From contig JAFASF010000189.1 in assembly GCA_019244745.1 (NCBI GenBank), positions 1-44,348 on the forward strand: a stretch of DNA of 44,348 bases. The letters are read 5' to 3'. The notes under the pieces are model-generated. The model was not told the origin of the DNA, searched no databases, and was given only the letters and a program-made list of their open reading frames with translations. The position numbers were made by a program, and so were the translations under genes. Of this stretch, positions 16,346-24,518 are shown in pieces; position 1 is the first letter of the stretch, and every line of letters starts with the position of its first letter. This DNA is from Solirubrobacterales bacterium (GTDB taxonomy: Bacteria; Actinomycetota; Thermoleophilia; Solirubrobacterales; Solirubrobacteraceae).

Positions 16346-16687
16346 TCAGCGTCGGCGTGCGGCGCGGATCTGCTCCAACCGCGCCCGGTACGCCGGCGCC
16401 ATGTTCGCCGGCGACCAGTCCGAGCGCTCGTCGAGCCACACCTCCGCGCTCGCCACGCCATCGAGGCCGGCCAGTAGGTCTCGGGCGCTGGCCAGGAACG
16501 CCGCGCCCATCATGCAGACCGGGTCGGTGAGGCGAATTCCCACCCGCACGTGCGCCCCCTCGGCGAGGTTGTGCACGCTGATCTCGCTGAGCAGCCCGAG
16601 CTCGTCGATGCCCGCGGGGGCGCCGGCGGCCAGGCTGCAGGGATCCTGTATCCGGTTCAGGGCGCACCGAACGTCCTGTTCGGTCAC
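16346..16687 (-). CDS. MIP18/PaaD-family (DUF59) iron-sulfur assembly-like protein
   Basis: 113 residues: IQDPCSLAAGAPAGIDELGLLSEISV resembles the DP...GI.D.GL core of MIP18/PaaD proteins, and RVGIRLTDPVCMMGAAF supplies the Cys-containing motif (family form: T...CPM). These proteins help mature Fe-S enzymes or, as PaaD, support ring oxygenases. A GTG start overlaps the amidohydrolase stop by GTGA, so it belongs to the same operon as the amidohydrolase and flavin monooxygenase. It may serve the Rieske/ferredoxin enzymes or a metal site in a neighbour. Longer in-frame starts would run deep into the amidohydrolase and were rejected. Confidence 0.75.
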   Translation of the reverse strand: MTEQDVRCALNRIQDPCSLAAGAPAGIDELGLLSEISVHNLAEGAHVRVGIRLTDPVCMMGAAFLASARDLLAGLDGVASAEVWLDERSDWSPANMAPAYRARLEQIRAARRR

Positions 16688-17763
16688 GGCCGACGCTCCG
16701 GGGTGAACGCGACATCCCCGCTCCAGGGGGCCGCGAGATGACCGTCGAGGCCGAACTCGTCCTTGCGCTGGGACTTCTTGAGTGACTCGATGTCCAGCCC
16801 CAGAAGTCGGGCCGCGTTGAGGCCGAGGATCTTGCGCTTGGCTTCCGGGGTCAGCGGTCGGCAGCCGGATTGGATTAGCTCCTCTGGGATCTCCAGCGAC
16901 CAGAAGGCCTCGAGCGGCGGCTGGGGATGGACGGCGCTCACCCCGGTCGCCCACAGGATGCGGTCCTCGGCGTCGAACTGGGCCAGGAGCGTGCCGATGA
17001 TCTCGGCGAAGCGGCGAGGCGCATTGTTCAGGTAGGCGGTGGTTCCTTCGAGGTTCACGACCACGTTGGGGAAGCGCCCCAGCAGCATGGCGGTCTCCTC
17101 CAGGAACGCGAACCCACCGTGCACGACCTCAAACGTGAGGTCCGGGAAGGCGGCGGCCGCCACCTCGACGTCCTCGACCCGATAGGGATGGGACGGGAAG
17201 AGACCGAGCGGGATCGCCTTATGTACGGCCACGCTGCGAAGCCCGCGCTGGCGCGCGCGTTCATAGATGGGAAAGAGGAGCCGCTCGTCGTCCATGTGGA
17301 AGGTCTGCACCCGGCCGTGTACCAGGTCCGCGGGGTAGAACTTGATCCCCACGACCCGCTCCTCCTCGACCAGGCGGTCGACCTCGTCCAGCGCATCCGA
17401 GGCATAGGGATCGACGGGGCCATAGAGCGCGACCCGGTTCGGCCAGCGGCGGCGCATGTCGGCCCCCACCCACAGCGGCGAGCCGCCGTCGCGAAACACC
17501 CCGAACTGGGGCACGCCGTGGTAGATGGCAAAGTCGCTCCAGCTCTCGGCGAAGATGCTCGAGGCGAGCAGGTCAGGATCGGCGCCTCGCAGCCAGCGCT
17601 CCTTGTCGAGGATGAACTCGGGCCGGTGGGCGGGCGAGAGCATGGTGTGGATTCGGCGGTGCTCCATCGAGCCGATGTCGGCGTGCACGGAGTCGGTCTG
17701 GTTCTCCGGGGCGAAGTGCAGGCCGTGGGCGACCCCCTCGATCACGTAGACGTCTTCGATCAT
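16684..17763 (-). CDS. Amidohydrolase family 2 metalloenzyme
   Basis: 359 residues of an amidohydrolase-2 type TIM barrel, the group that includes ACMSD and gamma-resorcylate decarboxylase. Features seen are VEEERVVGIKFYPA, a late VVHGGFAF (His after strand 6), and ILWATGVSAVHPQPPLEAFW in place of the usual ILFGSDYP. The usual metal Asp is thus not where expected (ATGVSA for FGSD), and the N-terminal HxH is not obvious. It begins with ATG overlapping the monooxygenase stop by ATGA. Hydrolysis or decarboxylation of a ring-derived acid is inferred. Catalytic status is uncertain. Confidence 0.78.
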   Translation of the reverse strand: MIEDVYVIEGVAHGLHFAPENQTDSVHADIGSMEHRRIHTMLSPAHRPEFILDKERWLRGADPDLLASSIFAESWSDFAIYHGVPQFGVFRDGGSPLWVGADMRRRWPNRVALYGPVDPYASDALDEVDRLVEEERVVGIKFYPADLVHGRVQTFHMDDERLLFPIYERARQRGLRSVAVHKAIPLGLFPSHPYRVEDVEVAAAAFPDLTFEVVHGGFAFLEETAMLLGRFPNVVVNLEGTTAYLNNAPRRFAEIIGTLLAQFDAEDRILWATGVSAVHPQPPLEAFWSLEIPEELIQSGCRPLTPEAKRKILGLNAARLLGLDIESLKKSQRKDEFGLDGHLAAPWSGDVAFTPERRP

Positions 17764-19025
17764 GGTCGGCGGAAGTGGCCGCCCGGGCCCTCGACCCCGA
17801 GGTACAGGCGCCCGAAATCCCCGGCCAGGTCGAGCCGCTGGGCGCTCAGGTGGCCGCAGTACATCGCCACGTCGCGGAAGTAGCGCTGCAGCCGCTCTCC
17901 CCGCCTGGCCGCGCTCGAGCCACCGGTATGGAACATGTGCTCCACCGCGCGGGCGGCGATGTCGCCGGCGTGCTGAAGGATGCCGTAGATCCTCGCGTCG
18001 TCCTCGAGGGTGTAGAGCTCGCCCCGCTCGTAGCGCTCGCGCGTGAGTCGCATGAAGCGCTCGGTCGCGGCGTAGAGCAGCTCCTCGGCCGTGTCGACCA
18101 GGCCCACGGCCAGCCCGTAGTCGCGCTGGTAATCCGGGCTGCGCCAGCGGTCGACGGGAGCCGTTTCGCCGAACGGAGGCAGCGTCGTCTTGCGCATCCG
18201 CAGGAGCATCTCGTACTCGTCGAGCGCCGCCTTGGCCGCCCCCACGATCGGCACGACGAGAGTGGCGTGGTAGAAGGCGTGGCGAAGCCCGGCGTACATC
18301 GGGTTGCCGTGGAGCTTCATGCCCGGGGTCACGCCGCTCTTGTCCCAGTCGAAGGGGACGGCGAACGGTTCGGGTATGACCGCATCCTCGATCACCACGG
18401 TGTTGGATCCGCTGCCCTGCATGCCGAGCACCTCGCCGCCGCGCCAGTCGTCGAGTACGGTGATCTGCTCACGCGGGACGACGACCGCGTACAGCTGCGG
18501 AGCCCTGGCTGCGTCATGGACAAACGCGGTGCCCATGAAATGGGTGGCGTACGGGATGCCCGAGCAATAGCGCCAGCGTCCGCTCACCCGCCAACCTTCC
18601 GGCACCCGCTCGGCCGTGCCGCCGGGGGCCACGCTGTGGGGGCAGCGAAAGTCGCCAGTGGGCCCGAAGATCGCCGCCTGGGCGGCCTCGCTGAAGCGGC
18701 TGGCGATGATGTAGGCGTGGCTTGAGGCGAGGCCCAGGCACCAGGCGGTGCTGGGGCAGCCCGTGCCAATGGCGACCATGACGCGGACGAACGTCGGTAC
18801 GCCGAGCTCGTAGCCGCCGTAGCGCCGGGGCTGGAGGATGCGTGAGAATCCGGCAGAGACGAAGCGCTCGTGCATCCCGATGGAGTAGTGGCCGCGCTCT
18901 TCGGTGCGCTCCTGCTCCTCGCGCAGCAGGGGGATGAGCGCCTCGGCGGACTCGATCAGGAGCTTCGGCGTGATCTCGGCGCCGGACGGCGACCTGCCGG
19001 CTGAGGAAGTCGGGACGGCGCTCAT
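17760..19025 (-). CDS. Acyl-CoA-dehydrogenase-fold flavin monooxygenase (HsaA/DszC type)
   Basis: 421 residues. Class D flavin monooxygenase layout: an N-terminal helical domain, a central beta domain with WRVSGRWRYCSGIPYATHF (the substrate/flavin segment typical of this class) and a C-terminal four-helix bundle ending in EHMFHTGGSSAARRGERLQRYFRD. These enzymes take FMNH2 or FADH2 from a separate reductase and hydroxylate phenols, indoles or sulfur rings. The edge flavin reductase and the FMN reductase at 21.8 kb are candidate partners. The ATG at 19025 has no good ribosome-binding site, but it overlaps the stop of a possible leader ORF by ATGA. It is first in an operon with the amidohydrolase and MIP18-like gene. 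Confidence 0.86.
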   Translation of the reverse strand: MSAVPTSSAGRSPSGAEITPKLLIESAEALIPLLREEQERTEERGHYSIGMHERFVSAGFSRILQPRRYGGYELGVPTFVRVMVAIGTGCPSTAWCLGLASSHAYIIASRFSEAAQAAIFGPTGDFRCPHSVAPGGTAERVPEGWRVSGRWRYCSGIPYATHFMGTAFVHDAARAPQLYAVVVPREQITVLDDWRGGEVLGMQGSGSNTVVIEDAVIPEPFAVPFDWDKSGVTPGMKLHGNPMYAGLRHAFYHATLVVPIVGAAKAALDEYEMLLRMRKTTLPPFGETAPVDRWRSPDYQRDYGLAVGLVDTAEELLYAATERFMRLTRERYERGELYTLEDDARIYGILQHAGDIAARAVEHMFHTGGSSAARRGERLQRYFRDVAMYCGHLSAQRLDLAGDFGRLYLGVEGPGGHFRRP

Positions 19026-19093
19026 GCGCAGATTCGATTGCAGGAGGGCGACCGCGGCGGGATCATCACGACCGCGGACCACGCTGGCACCAT
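19022..19093 (-). other. Possible leaderless leader-peptide ORF (23 codons) coupled to monooxygenase
   Basis: An ATG at 19093 lies 8 nt after a perfect-looking TATACT -10 (19107-19102). It opens a 23-codon frame (MVPAWSAVVMIPPRSPSC, then NRICA) whose TGA overlaps the ATG of the monooxygenase (ATGA). Since the monooxygenase has no ribosome-binding site, translation could be coupled to this leader. No homology is claimed. Confidence 0.4.
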
Positions 19094-19100
19094 GTGTAGA

Positions 19101-19110
19101 TAGTATACAC
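19101..19110. promoter_or_regulatory. TAGTATACAC operator/promoter between divergent operons
   Basis: GTATAC at 19103-19108 sits between the monooxygenase operon and the aldehyde dehydrogenase gene. Leftwards it supplies TATACT as a -10. Its flank ACACTTCTTGAG closely matches TTCACTTCTTGGG at the 23.53-kb site. Confidence 0.55.
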
Positions 19111-19145
19111 TTCTTGAGAATTTCACTCTGGACCCCGGAGGAGCC

Positions 19146-20645
19146 ATGAGCGCGACTACCGCCGCAGATCCGATCGGCACCTACGTCCGCGGTCACGCCT
19201 TCAAGCTGCTGATCGGAGGCGAGCTGTGCGACGCAGCAGATGGTGCCACGCTTCAGACAGTCGACCCCTCCACCGGAGAGGCGTTGACCTCGGTACCGAG
19301 CGCCGGCGCTCAGGATGTGGCCCGCGCTTACGAGGCCGCTGCGGCGGCCCAACCGGACTGGGAGGACATCGGCGTTGAGGGCCGCAGCGAGGTTTTCTCG
19401 CGGCTCGCTGCCGCGATCCAGGCAAACGAGGAACGTCTGGCGGCGCTCGATGCGGTGGACGGCGGCCTGCCGCTGGCGGCCGCGCGGGTGGACATCAAGA
19501 TCTCGCTGGCCAACATTCGCGACTGGCCGACGCTCGTGCGTTGGCACGGCGGCCGCACGATTCCAGCCAGCCCGGGCAACCTGCACTACACGAGCTACCG
19601 GCCCTACGGCGTGGTGGGCAAGATCCTCGCCTACAACCATCCCGCGATGTTCGCGATCACCCGCACGCTGGCCGCCCTGATCGCCGGCAACGCGGTGATT
19701 CTCAAGCCCGCCCCACAGGTTCCGCTGTCGGCGCTCGCTCTGGGGGAGATCGCCCGCGACGTGTTCCCGCCCGGGGTGTTCAACGTGCTCACCGGCGGCG
19801 CGGAGGCCGGCGACGCGATCGTCACCCACCCGGCCATCAAGCGCATCGGCTTCACGGGCTCGGTGCCCACCGGCCTGAAGATCCAGCAGCGGGCCGCCAC
19901 CGCCGCGGTCAAGCACGTCTCGCTCGAGCTCGGCGGCAAGAATCCCATGATCGTCTTCCCCGACGCCGATCTCGACGCCGCGGTGGACGGAGCGGTCAGC
20001 GGGATGAACTTCGGCGTCTGCGCCGGTCAGTCGTGTGGCTCGAACTCGCGCAACTACGTCCACGGCGAGATCTACGACGACTTTGTGAGCCGGGTCGCCG
20101 AGCGGCTCGAGGCGATGCGGGTGGCGCCCGCATATGCCGACGACGTCGACATGGGACCCCTGGTCACGCGCGAGCATTACCAACGCGTAATGGGATTCGT
20201 TCGCTCGGGCAACGAGGAGGGTGCGCGGCTGGTCACCGGCGGCGACCGGCCCAACGGCTCGACCGAGGACGGGGGATTCTTCCTGCGCCCGACGCTGTTC
20301 GCCGACGTCTCCCCGGCGATGCGGGTTGGCCGCGAGGAGATCTTCGGCCCGGTGATGGCGATGGCGTCGTGGGATCAGACCGAGGAGGTGATCGCGGCGG
20401 CCAATGACACCGAGCTCGGCCTCACCGCATCGGTGTGGACGCAGGACCTGACCACCGCGCACCGCGTGGCGAGCCGCCTCCAGGCGGGCTACGTGTGGGT
20501 CAACGACACCGGCCGGCACTACTGGGGAACTCCGTTCGGCGGCGCCAAGAACAGCGGCCTCGGGCGAGAGGAGTCAACCGAAGAGTACGAGAGCTACATG
20601 GAGCTCAAGGCGGTGCACGTGATCCTCCGCGGACGCGGTGGATGA
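19146..20645 (+). CDS. NAD(P)-dependent aldehyde dehydrogenase
   Basis: 499 residues, full family length. Key residues are Asn164 (AYNHP), Lys187 (ILKPAP), Glu261 in ELGGK and Cys297 in GQSC. The NAD-binding GFTGS motif is at 235-239. It oxidises an aldehyde made elsewhere in the island, such as an aromatic aldehyde or semialdehyde. The ATG follows CCGGAGGAGCC. It overlaps the acyl-CoA-dehydrogenase-like gene by ATGA. Regulated from the divergent promoter containing TAGTATACAC. Confidence 0.92.
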   Translation: MSATTAADPIGTYVRGHAFKLLIGGELCDAADGATLQTVDPSTGEALTSVPSAGAQDVARAYEAAAAAQPDWEDIGVEGRSEVFSRLAAAIQANEERLAALDAVDGGLPLAAARVDIKISLANIRDWPTLVRWHGGRTIPASPGNLHYTSYRPYGVVGKILAYNHPAMFAITRTLAALIAGNAVILKPAPQVPLSALALGEIARDVFPPGVFNVLTGGAEAGDAIVTHPAIKRIGFTGSVPTGLKIQQRAATAAVKHVSLELGGKNPMIVFPDADLDAAVDGAVSGMNFGVCAGQSCGSNSRNYVHGEIYDDFVSRVAERLEAMRVAPAYADDVDMGPLVTREHYQRVMGFVRSGNEEGARLVTGGDRPNGSTEDGGFFLRPTLFADVSPAMRVGREEIFGPVMAMASWDQTEEVIAAANDTELGLTASVWTQDLTTAHRVASRLQAGYVWVNDTGRHYWGTPFGGAKNSGLGREESTEEYESYMELKAVHVILRGRGG

Positions 20646-21832
20646 TCGGGCTGACGCCGTCTGAAGACCAGCGGGACCTCCAGAGGCTCGCGGCAGAATT
20701 TGCCGGGCGCGAGCTCAGCCCGCTGGCGCGCCGCATGGACGCCGGCGAGCACGGAGATGAGGCCCGCGCCGCCTACCGGGCGATGTACGCCAAGGCGGCC
20801 GGCATCGGGCTGCATGCGCTCCTGATCGCACCCGAGCACGGCGGGAGCGGCGGGACGTGCATCGATAACGTCCTCGTCCAGGAAGAGCTCGGGGCGGTCG
20901 ACGTCGGCCTCGCGGGAAGCCTCAACCTGTGCACCGGCATGCCCGTGATGATCGCCGCCGGGGCAGACGAGGGGCAGCGTACGCGCTGGTTGGGCGAGCT
21001 CGCGGAGTCCCGTGACCATGTCCTCGCCGGCGCCCTGAACGAGCCCGACGTGGCCGGCTCGGAGCTGTTCTGCCCGCTGCCCGAGCCCAGTCTCGGCGTA
21101 CGCACCACCGCACGCCGCGACGGCGACGGCTACCTCATCAGCGGCAGCAAGGCCGCATTCGTGAGCAACGCCGCGGTGGCCAAGGCGTTCATGGTGTTCG
21201 CCCGCACCGACCTCGAAGCCGGTCCCCTGGAGGGAACGAGCGTCTTCTACGTCCCGGCCGACACACCCGGGGTGGAGGTCGGCGCCCCCACGGAGCTGCT
21301 GGGGATGCGAGGCTCGTGGCACGCAGAGGTGATCTTCGACGGTGCGCGGGTTCCAGCCGGCGCTCGGCTCGGGCCGGAGGGCCGGGGGCTCGAGCTGATG
21401 GGTGCGGGAGCCGCGCCGATGGCGCTCGGCCTGGCCGCGGGGTTTGTGGGCGTCGCGCGGGCCGCTCGCGACGCGGCCGTGGCCTACGCCTCTCAGCGCA
21501 CCAGCTGGGGCAGGCCGCTACGCGAGCACCAGGCCGTGGGATTGCACCTCGCGGACATGGAGATCGACCTCCACGCCGCTCGCCTGCTGGTGTGGGAGGC
21601 GGCGCTGGCGGTCGATCGCCGCGACCCCGCCGCCGCGCGACTCGTGCCCGCCGCCAAGGCGTTCGCGGTCGACGCGGCGATCCGGAACGCCGAGCGCGCG
21701 GTCAAGGTGCACGGCGGCTACGGCGTCGCCCGCGAGTATCCGGTGGAGAAGCTGCTCCGAGATGCCTACACGGGCTGGTCGTGCGACTTCACCGGGGACA
21801 TGCTGCGCCTCCAGGTGTCGCAGGCGCTGTAG
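20642..21832 (+). CDS. Acyl-CoA dehydrogenase family protein with atypical catalytic region
   Basis: 396 residues with the full three-domain ACAD layout: LTPSEDQRDLQRLAAEFAG at the N-terminus, ALNEPDVAGSEL and ISGSKAAFVSNA in the beta domain, VGVARAARDAAVAYASQR and VKVHGGYGVAREYPVEKLLRD in the helical domain. The usual catalytic Glu of the YEG motif is not seen; the corresponding stretch is WSCDFTGD. The true base might lie elsewhere, or the enzyme might be a dehydrogenase variant or oxygenase-like member. Coupled to the aldehyde dehydrogenase, it may oxidise the derived acyl thioester. Confidence 0.86.
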   Translation: MIGLTPSEDQRDLQRLAAEFAGRELSPLARRMDAGEHGDEARAAYRAMYAKAAGIGLHALLIAPEHGGSGGTCIDNVLVQEELGAVDVGLAGSLNLCTGMPVMIAAGADEGQRTRWLGELAESRDHVLAGALNEPDVAGSELFCPLPEPSLGVRTTARRDGDGYLISGSKAAFVSNAAVAKAFMVFARTDLEAGPLEGTSVFYVPADTPGVEVGAPTELLGMRGSWHAEVIFDGARVPAGARLGPEGRGLELMGAGAAPMALGLAAGFVGVARAARDAAVAYASQRTSWGRPLREHQAVGLHLADMEIDLHAARLLVWEAALAVDRRDPAAARLVPAAKAFAVDAAIRNAERAVKVHGGYGVAREYPVEKLLRDAYTGWSCDFTGDMLRLQVSQAL

Positions 21833-21840
21833 CCGGCCCC

Positions 21841-22374
21841 TCAGGCCTGCGGCTTGAGCAGGCGAAGCGCGGGGCTGCCCGCGAGGGCCTCGGTGAGTTC
21901 GCCCAGAGCCGCCCCCTGCCGCGCGGCCAGTTCCGCGAAGGGCTCGCGAAGCCGCCCCTCGTCGTCGAAGCCCTCCGCGGGAACGTACAGCCCGGGAGGG
22001 AGGACGTGGGCGGCGAAGAACCCGGCGAGGATGCTGCGCAGCGGGTCGAGGCCCAGGAAGTGATGCCAGCTGGCGCCCGTCCCAACGAGGACCACAGCGC
22101 GGCCGCCGATCGGCGCGGACTGCTCGCCCCACATTCCGCGCGGTAGCCGGTCGAGCAGCGTCTTCATCGGCGCGGCGTAGGAGGCCCGGTAGATCGGCGA
22201 GCCGAAGATGAACGCGTCGGCTCCCTCGGCCGCCTCGAGCGCCTCCTCCGGCCCACTCGCGAGTGGGATCACCTCCGTGCTGCTGCCGTCGGGAAGCCCC
22301 GAGAGCACCGCGCGAATGGCTGCCTCGGTCTTACCGCCACCCGTCGGAGAGCCGTCGAAGCCGAGCACCCGCAT
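21841..22374 (-). CDS. NAD(P)H-dependent FMN reductase
   Basis: 177 residues of the flavodoxin-like reductase family: VLGFDGSPTGGGKTEAAI phosphate-binding loop and FIFGSPIYRASYAAPMKTLLDRL are hallmark segments. It should supply reduced FMN to monooxygenases. It lies 4 nt downstream of the luciferase-family gene, on the same strand, forming an obvious two-component pair (SsuE/SsuD or SfnF/SfnG style). It might also serve the class D monooxygenase at 17.8 kb. Confidence 0.88.
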   Translation of the reverse strand: MRVLGFDGSPTGGGKTEAAIRAVLSGLPDGSSTEVIPLASGPEEALEAAEGADAFIFGSPIYRASYAAPMKTLLDRLPRGMWGEQSAPIGGRAVVLVGTGASWHHFLGLDPLRSILAGFFAAHVLPPGLYVPAEGFDDEGRLREPFAELAARQGAALGELTEALAGSPALRLLKPQA

Positions 22375-22378
22375 GCTG

Positions 22379-23524
22379 TCACGGCTCGCTCAGCGGCGCC
22401 CGCAGGCCCGCCTCGACCAGCCGGGGGAGGAGCACCGTCTCGTACTGCGCCAGGCCCTCCTCATAGTCGTTCCAGGTCAGAGCGACCCCGTCGAGACCGG
22501 CCTGCGAGAGCTCGACGAGGGCGGCCGCCACCTGTTCGGCCGACCCCGTGATCGGATGGGCGAAATAGCCCCGGATCACCGCCTCGACGAGCGCCTGCAT
22601 CTCCGCCGAGGAATAGTCGATCGTTTGCGAGTGGGCCATGAGCATCCGCAGCACGTTCTCGCCCGCTTCGCGGTCGCCGTGCTCGAGGATGAAGTACCGG
22701 TAGGCCTCCCGGGCCTCCTCCTCCGTGTCACGGCAGGTGATATGGCCGCGCCCGAACACGTGCAGCGTGCGGCCGTATCGCTCGAGCGCCAATCGCTTGA
22801 TCTCCGCCACCGTGTTCGCGGTCTGGGCCGGATCCACAATCGCCGCGAACACCAGGTCGGCGTGCTTGGAGGCGAACTCCCGGCCCGCAGGGCTGATTCC
22901 GGCGCTCATGATCACCGGGTAGGGCTTCTGCAACGGCTTGGGCTCGGACAGCGCGCCGGGCGCGTCGAAAAAGCGGCCGGCGAAGTCGAAGCTGCCGGGC
23001 TCGGTCCAGAGCCGCTTTACCAGCTCAGCCCATTCATCGGAGACCTCGTAGCGCTCGTCGTGCTCGCGCTGAGGAGAGCCGAACATAGCGATCTCCTCCG
23101 GCTGCCAGCCCGCCACGATGTTCAGGCCGAATCGTCCGCCGGAAATGTGATCGATGGTGCTGACCATCTTGGCGGCCATCACGGGGTGGACGGTTGGAAC
23201 GTGGAAAGTGGCGAACACCTGTATGCGGGAGGTGATGGCCGCCAGCCCCGCGGCCCACGTGAAGGTCTCGAAGCAGCGTGACCCTAAGTTGTTTGTTCCG
23301 CCGTAGCCGAGCCAGCGCGCGAGCGGGATGATCGCTTCGAACCCCAGGCGCTCGGCCTCGCGAGCGAGGCGAATGCTCTGCTCCCACGTGGCTTCCGGCG
23401 GCCCGGGGGCGGTCGTCATCACCAGTCCCCGATCGTCGTTTACGCCGAAGACCGCCAGCTTTAGCTTGTTCGGCCCCGACAGAATCGGGGCGCTGGCGCT
23501 CTCTACGCTCGGGTCCTGGGGCAT
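22379..23524 (-). CDS. Luciferase-family FMN-dependent monooxygenase (SfnG/RutA-like)
   Basis: 381 residues of a TIM-barrel flavin monooxygenase. Recognisable segments are LAREAERLGFEAIIPLARW, VFATFHVPTVHPVMAAK, TIDHISGGRFGLNIVAGWQPEE, and PVIMSAGISPAGREFA. The combination resembles dimethylsulfone monooxygenase SfnG and uracil monooxygenase RutA. It would cleave a C-S, C-N or C-C bond using FMNH2 from the adjacent reductase. The ATG at 23524 lies only 6 nt after a TACAGT -10-like hexamer and has no ribosome-binding site, which suggests a leaderless transcript. Confidence 0.88.
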   Translation of the reverse strand: MPQDPSVESASAPILSGPNKLKLAVFGVNDDRGLVMTTAPGPPEATWEQSIRLAREAERLGFEAIIPLARWLGYGGTNNLGSRCFETFTWAAGLAAITSRIQVFATFHVPTVHPVMAAKMVSTIDHISGGRFGLNIVAGWQPEEIAMFGSPQREHDERYEVSDEWAELVKRLWTEPGSFDFAGRFFDAPGALSEPKPLQKPYPVIMSAGISPAGREFASKHADLVFAAIVDPAQTANTVAEIKRLALERYGRTLHVFGRGHITCRDTEEEAREAYRYFILEHGDREAGENVLRMLMAHSQTIDYSSAEMQALVEAVIRGYFAHPITGSAEQVAAALVELSQAGLDGVALTWNDYEEGLAQYETVLLPRLVEAGLRAPLSEP

Positions 23525-23531
23525 CTGCCGA

Positions 23532-23541
23532 CTGTATTCAC
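23532..23541. promoter_or_regulatory. CTGTATTCAC operator and leaderless -10 for the luciferase-family gene
   Basis: One mismatch to GTATAC. Read leftwards it gives TACAGT (23536-23531), then 6 nt, then the ATG at 23524. Confidence 0.55.
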
Positions 23542-23630
23542 TTCTTGGGTGAACTGCAAGGACGCGAGGGGTGCTGACGACGAATTAGGCCTGCGCTGAA
23601 AAAGGGGCCGTATGCAACCTAAATCCAGCG

Positions 23631-23687
23631 CACCCCTCTTCGGGGAGCTCGCCGGGGCTGAACGAGATCCAGCGGCCCAGAGGGGTG
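23631..23687. repeat. Inverted repeat in spacer before GntR stop
   Basis: CACCCCTC at 23631-23638 is the exact inverse complement of GAGGGGTG at 23680-23687, with 41 nt between. It may act as a terminator for the minus-strand GntR gene, which ends at 23712. No T tract was seen. Confidence 0.35.
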
Positions 23688-23711
23688 TCCGAGAACCGGG
23701 GGTGGTGGGGC

Positions 23712-24401
23712 TCAGAACGCCCCGTTACCGCTCTCGGATGGAGCGGCGCTGGGCAGCGACTCGCTCACGCGCTTGTACGTCGTGAGGATGTGCCGCGACA
23801 GGATCTCCTTGGCGCGGTCGACATCGCCGCGCTTGAGCGCTCGCAGTATCTGGCGGTGCTCTCGGCCCGCCTCCTCGACGCGTTGCACGCCCCCGGACCG
23901 CCGCAGGTAGCGCTCCACCTGCCCCGAGAGCCGTTCCACGATCGCCATCGCCACCGGAGATCCACCGGGAGCCAGGAGCTGATGGTGAAAGCGGTGGTTC
24001 AACTCCAGCCACTCCGAATGGCTCGATGTCTTATCCATCACGTCGCAGAGCTCGTTCAGCTCCTTCAGATCCTCGTTGCTCAGCCCCTCCGCGGCGCGCT
24101 CGAGCATGAACGACTCGAGCAGCGCGCGGATGGCGAAGATCTCACCCACCCGCTCCCGGTTCAGGCCGATCACGGTGGCTCGGCGATGCGCCTCGGCGCT
24201 CACCAGTCCCTCGGCCTGCAGGCGGCGCAGCGCCTCTCGAATGGGGACGCGCGAGACGTTGAAGTGTTGGGCCAGCTCAACCTGGTTGAGCTCTTCGCCA
24301 TCCTCGAACTGTCCGGTCACGATCGCTTGGCGCAGCGCATCAGCGACGTGATCGGATGCGGTCTGCCGATCTCCAAGCGATGGCAGTTCAGCTAATGGCA
24401 T
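23712..24401 (-). CDS. GntR-family regulator with FCD ligand domain (FadR subfamily)
   Basis: 229 residues. The winged HTH spans about 15-80 (DALRQAIVTGQFEDGEELNQ, LAQHFNVSRVPIREALRRL), and the all-helical FCD domain follows with metal-type residues in ELNHRFHH and AGREHRQIL. FCD regulators commonly bind metal and an organic-acid effector, and bind short palindromes of the TNGTATACNA kind. It is divergent from the second importer; CTGT-ACAG words occur at both ends of the spacer, one of them overlapping its own start. It is the most likely reader of the CTGTATAC word across the window. The ATG is 8 nt after TATGCT, with no ribosome-binding site, so it may be leaderless. Confidence 0.92.
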   Translation of the reverse strand: MPLAELPSLGDRQTASDHVADALRQAIVTGQFEDGEELNQVELAQHFNVSRVPIREALRRLQAEGLVSAEAHRRATVIGLNRERVGEIFAIRALLESFMLERAAEGLSNEDLKELNELCDVMDKTSSHSEWLELNHRFHHQLLAPGGSPVAMAIVERLSGQVERYLRRSGGVQRVEEAGREHRQILRALKRGDVDRAKEILSRHILTTYKRVSESLPSAAPSESGNGAF

Positions 24402-24411
24402 CTGTCAACAG
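24402..24411. promoter_or_regulatory. CTGTCAACAG palindrome abutting the GntR start codon
   Basis: Directly adjoins the GntR ATG. Its reverse complement CTGTTGACAG occurs again at 43229-43238 upstream of the ThDP enzyme. Leftwards, TATGCT (24415-24410) lies 8 nt from the ATG. Autoregulation is likely. Confidence 0.55.
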
Positions 24412-24478
24412 CATATCGGACCCCTCGGACGGTCCTCGGGCATAACCCTGCGCTAATGGCAGGCCGCGAGGCGTTTCC

Positions 24479-24493
24479 GTATACTGTAGCCAC
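24479..24493. promoter_or_regulatory. GTATAC/CTGTAGCCAC operator-promoter of second importer
   Basis: GTATAC at 24479-24484 overlaps a -10 (TATACT, 24480-24485) about 30 nt before the solute-binding protein start. CTGTAGCCAC follows at 24484-24493. Confidence 0.6.
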
Positions 24494-24518
24494 TTAATCA
24501 AGCCACGGGGGAGCAGTG

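Noticed and set aside
17760-20519. A single open frame of about 919 codons on the minus strand
   Set aside because: Only the part from 19025 downstream reads as a protein; the upstream part is the antisense of the aldehyde dehydrogenase and low-complexity Arg/Gly/His text.
23581-23700. Possible small RNA or ORF in the spacer below the GntR gene
   Set aside because: Only an 8-bp inverted repeat was seen, with no promoter, no coding bias and no clear terminator.
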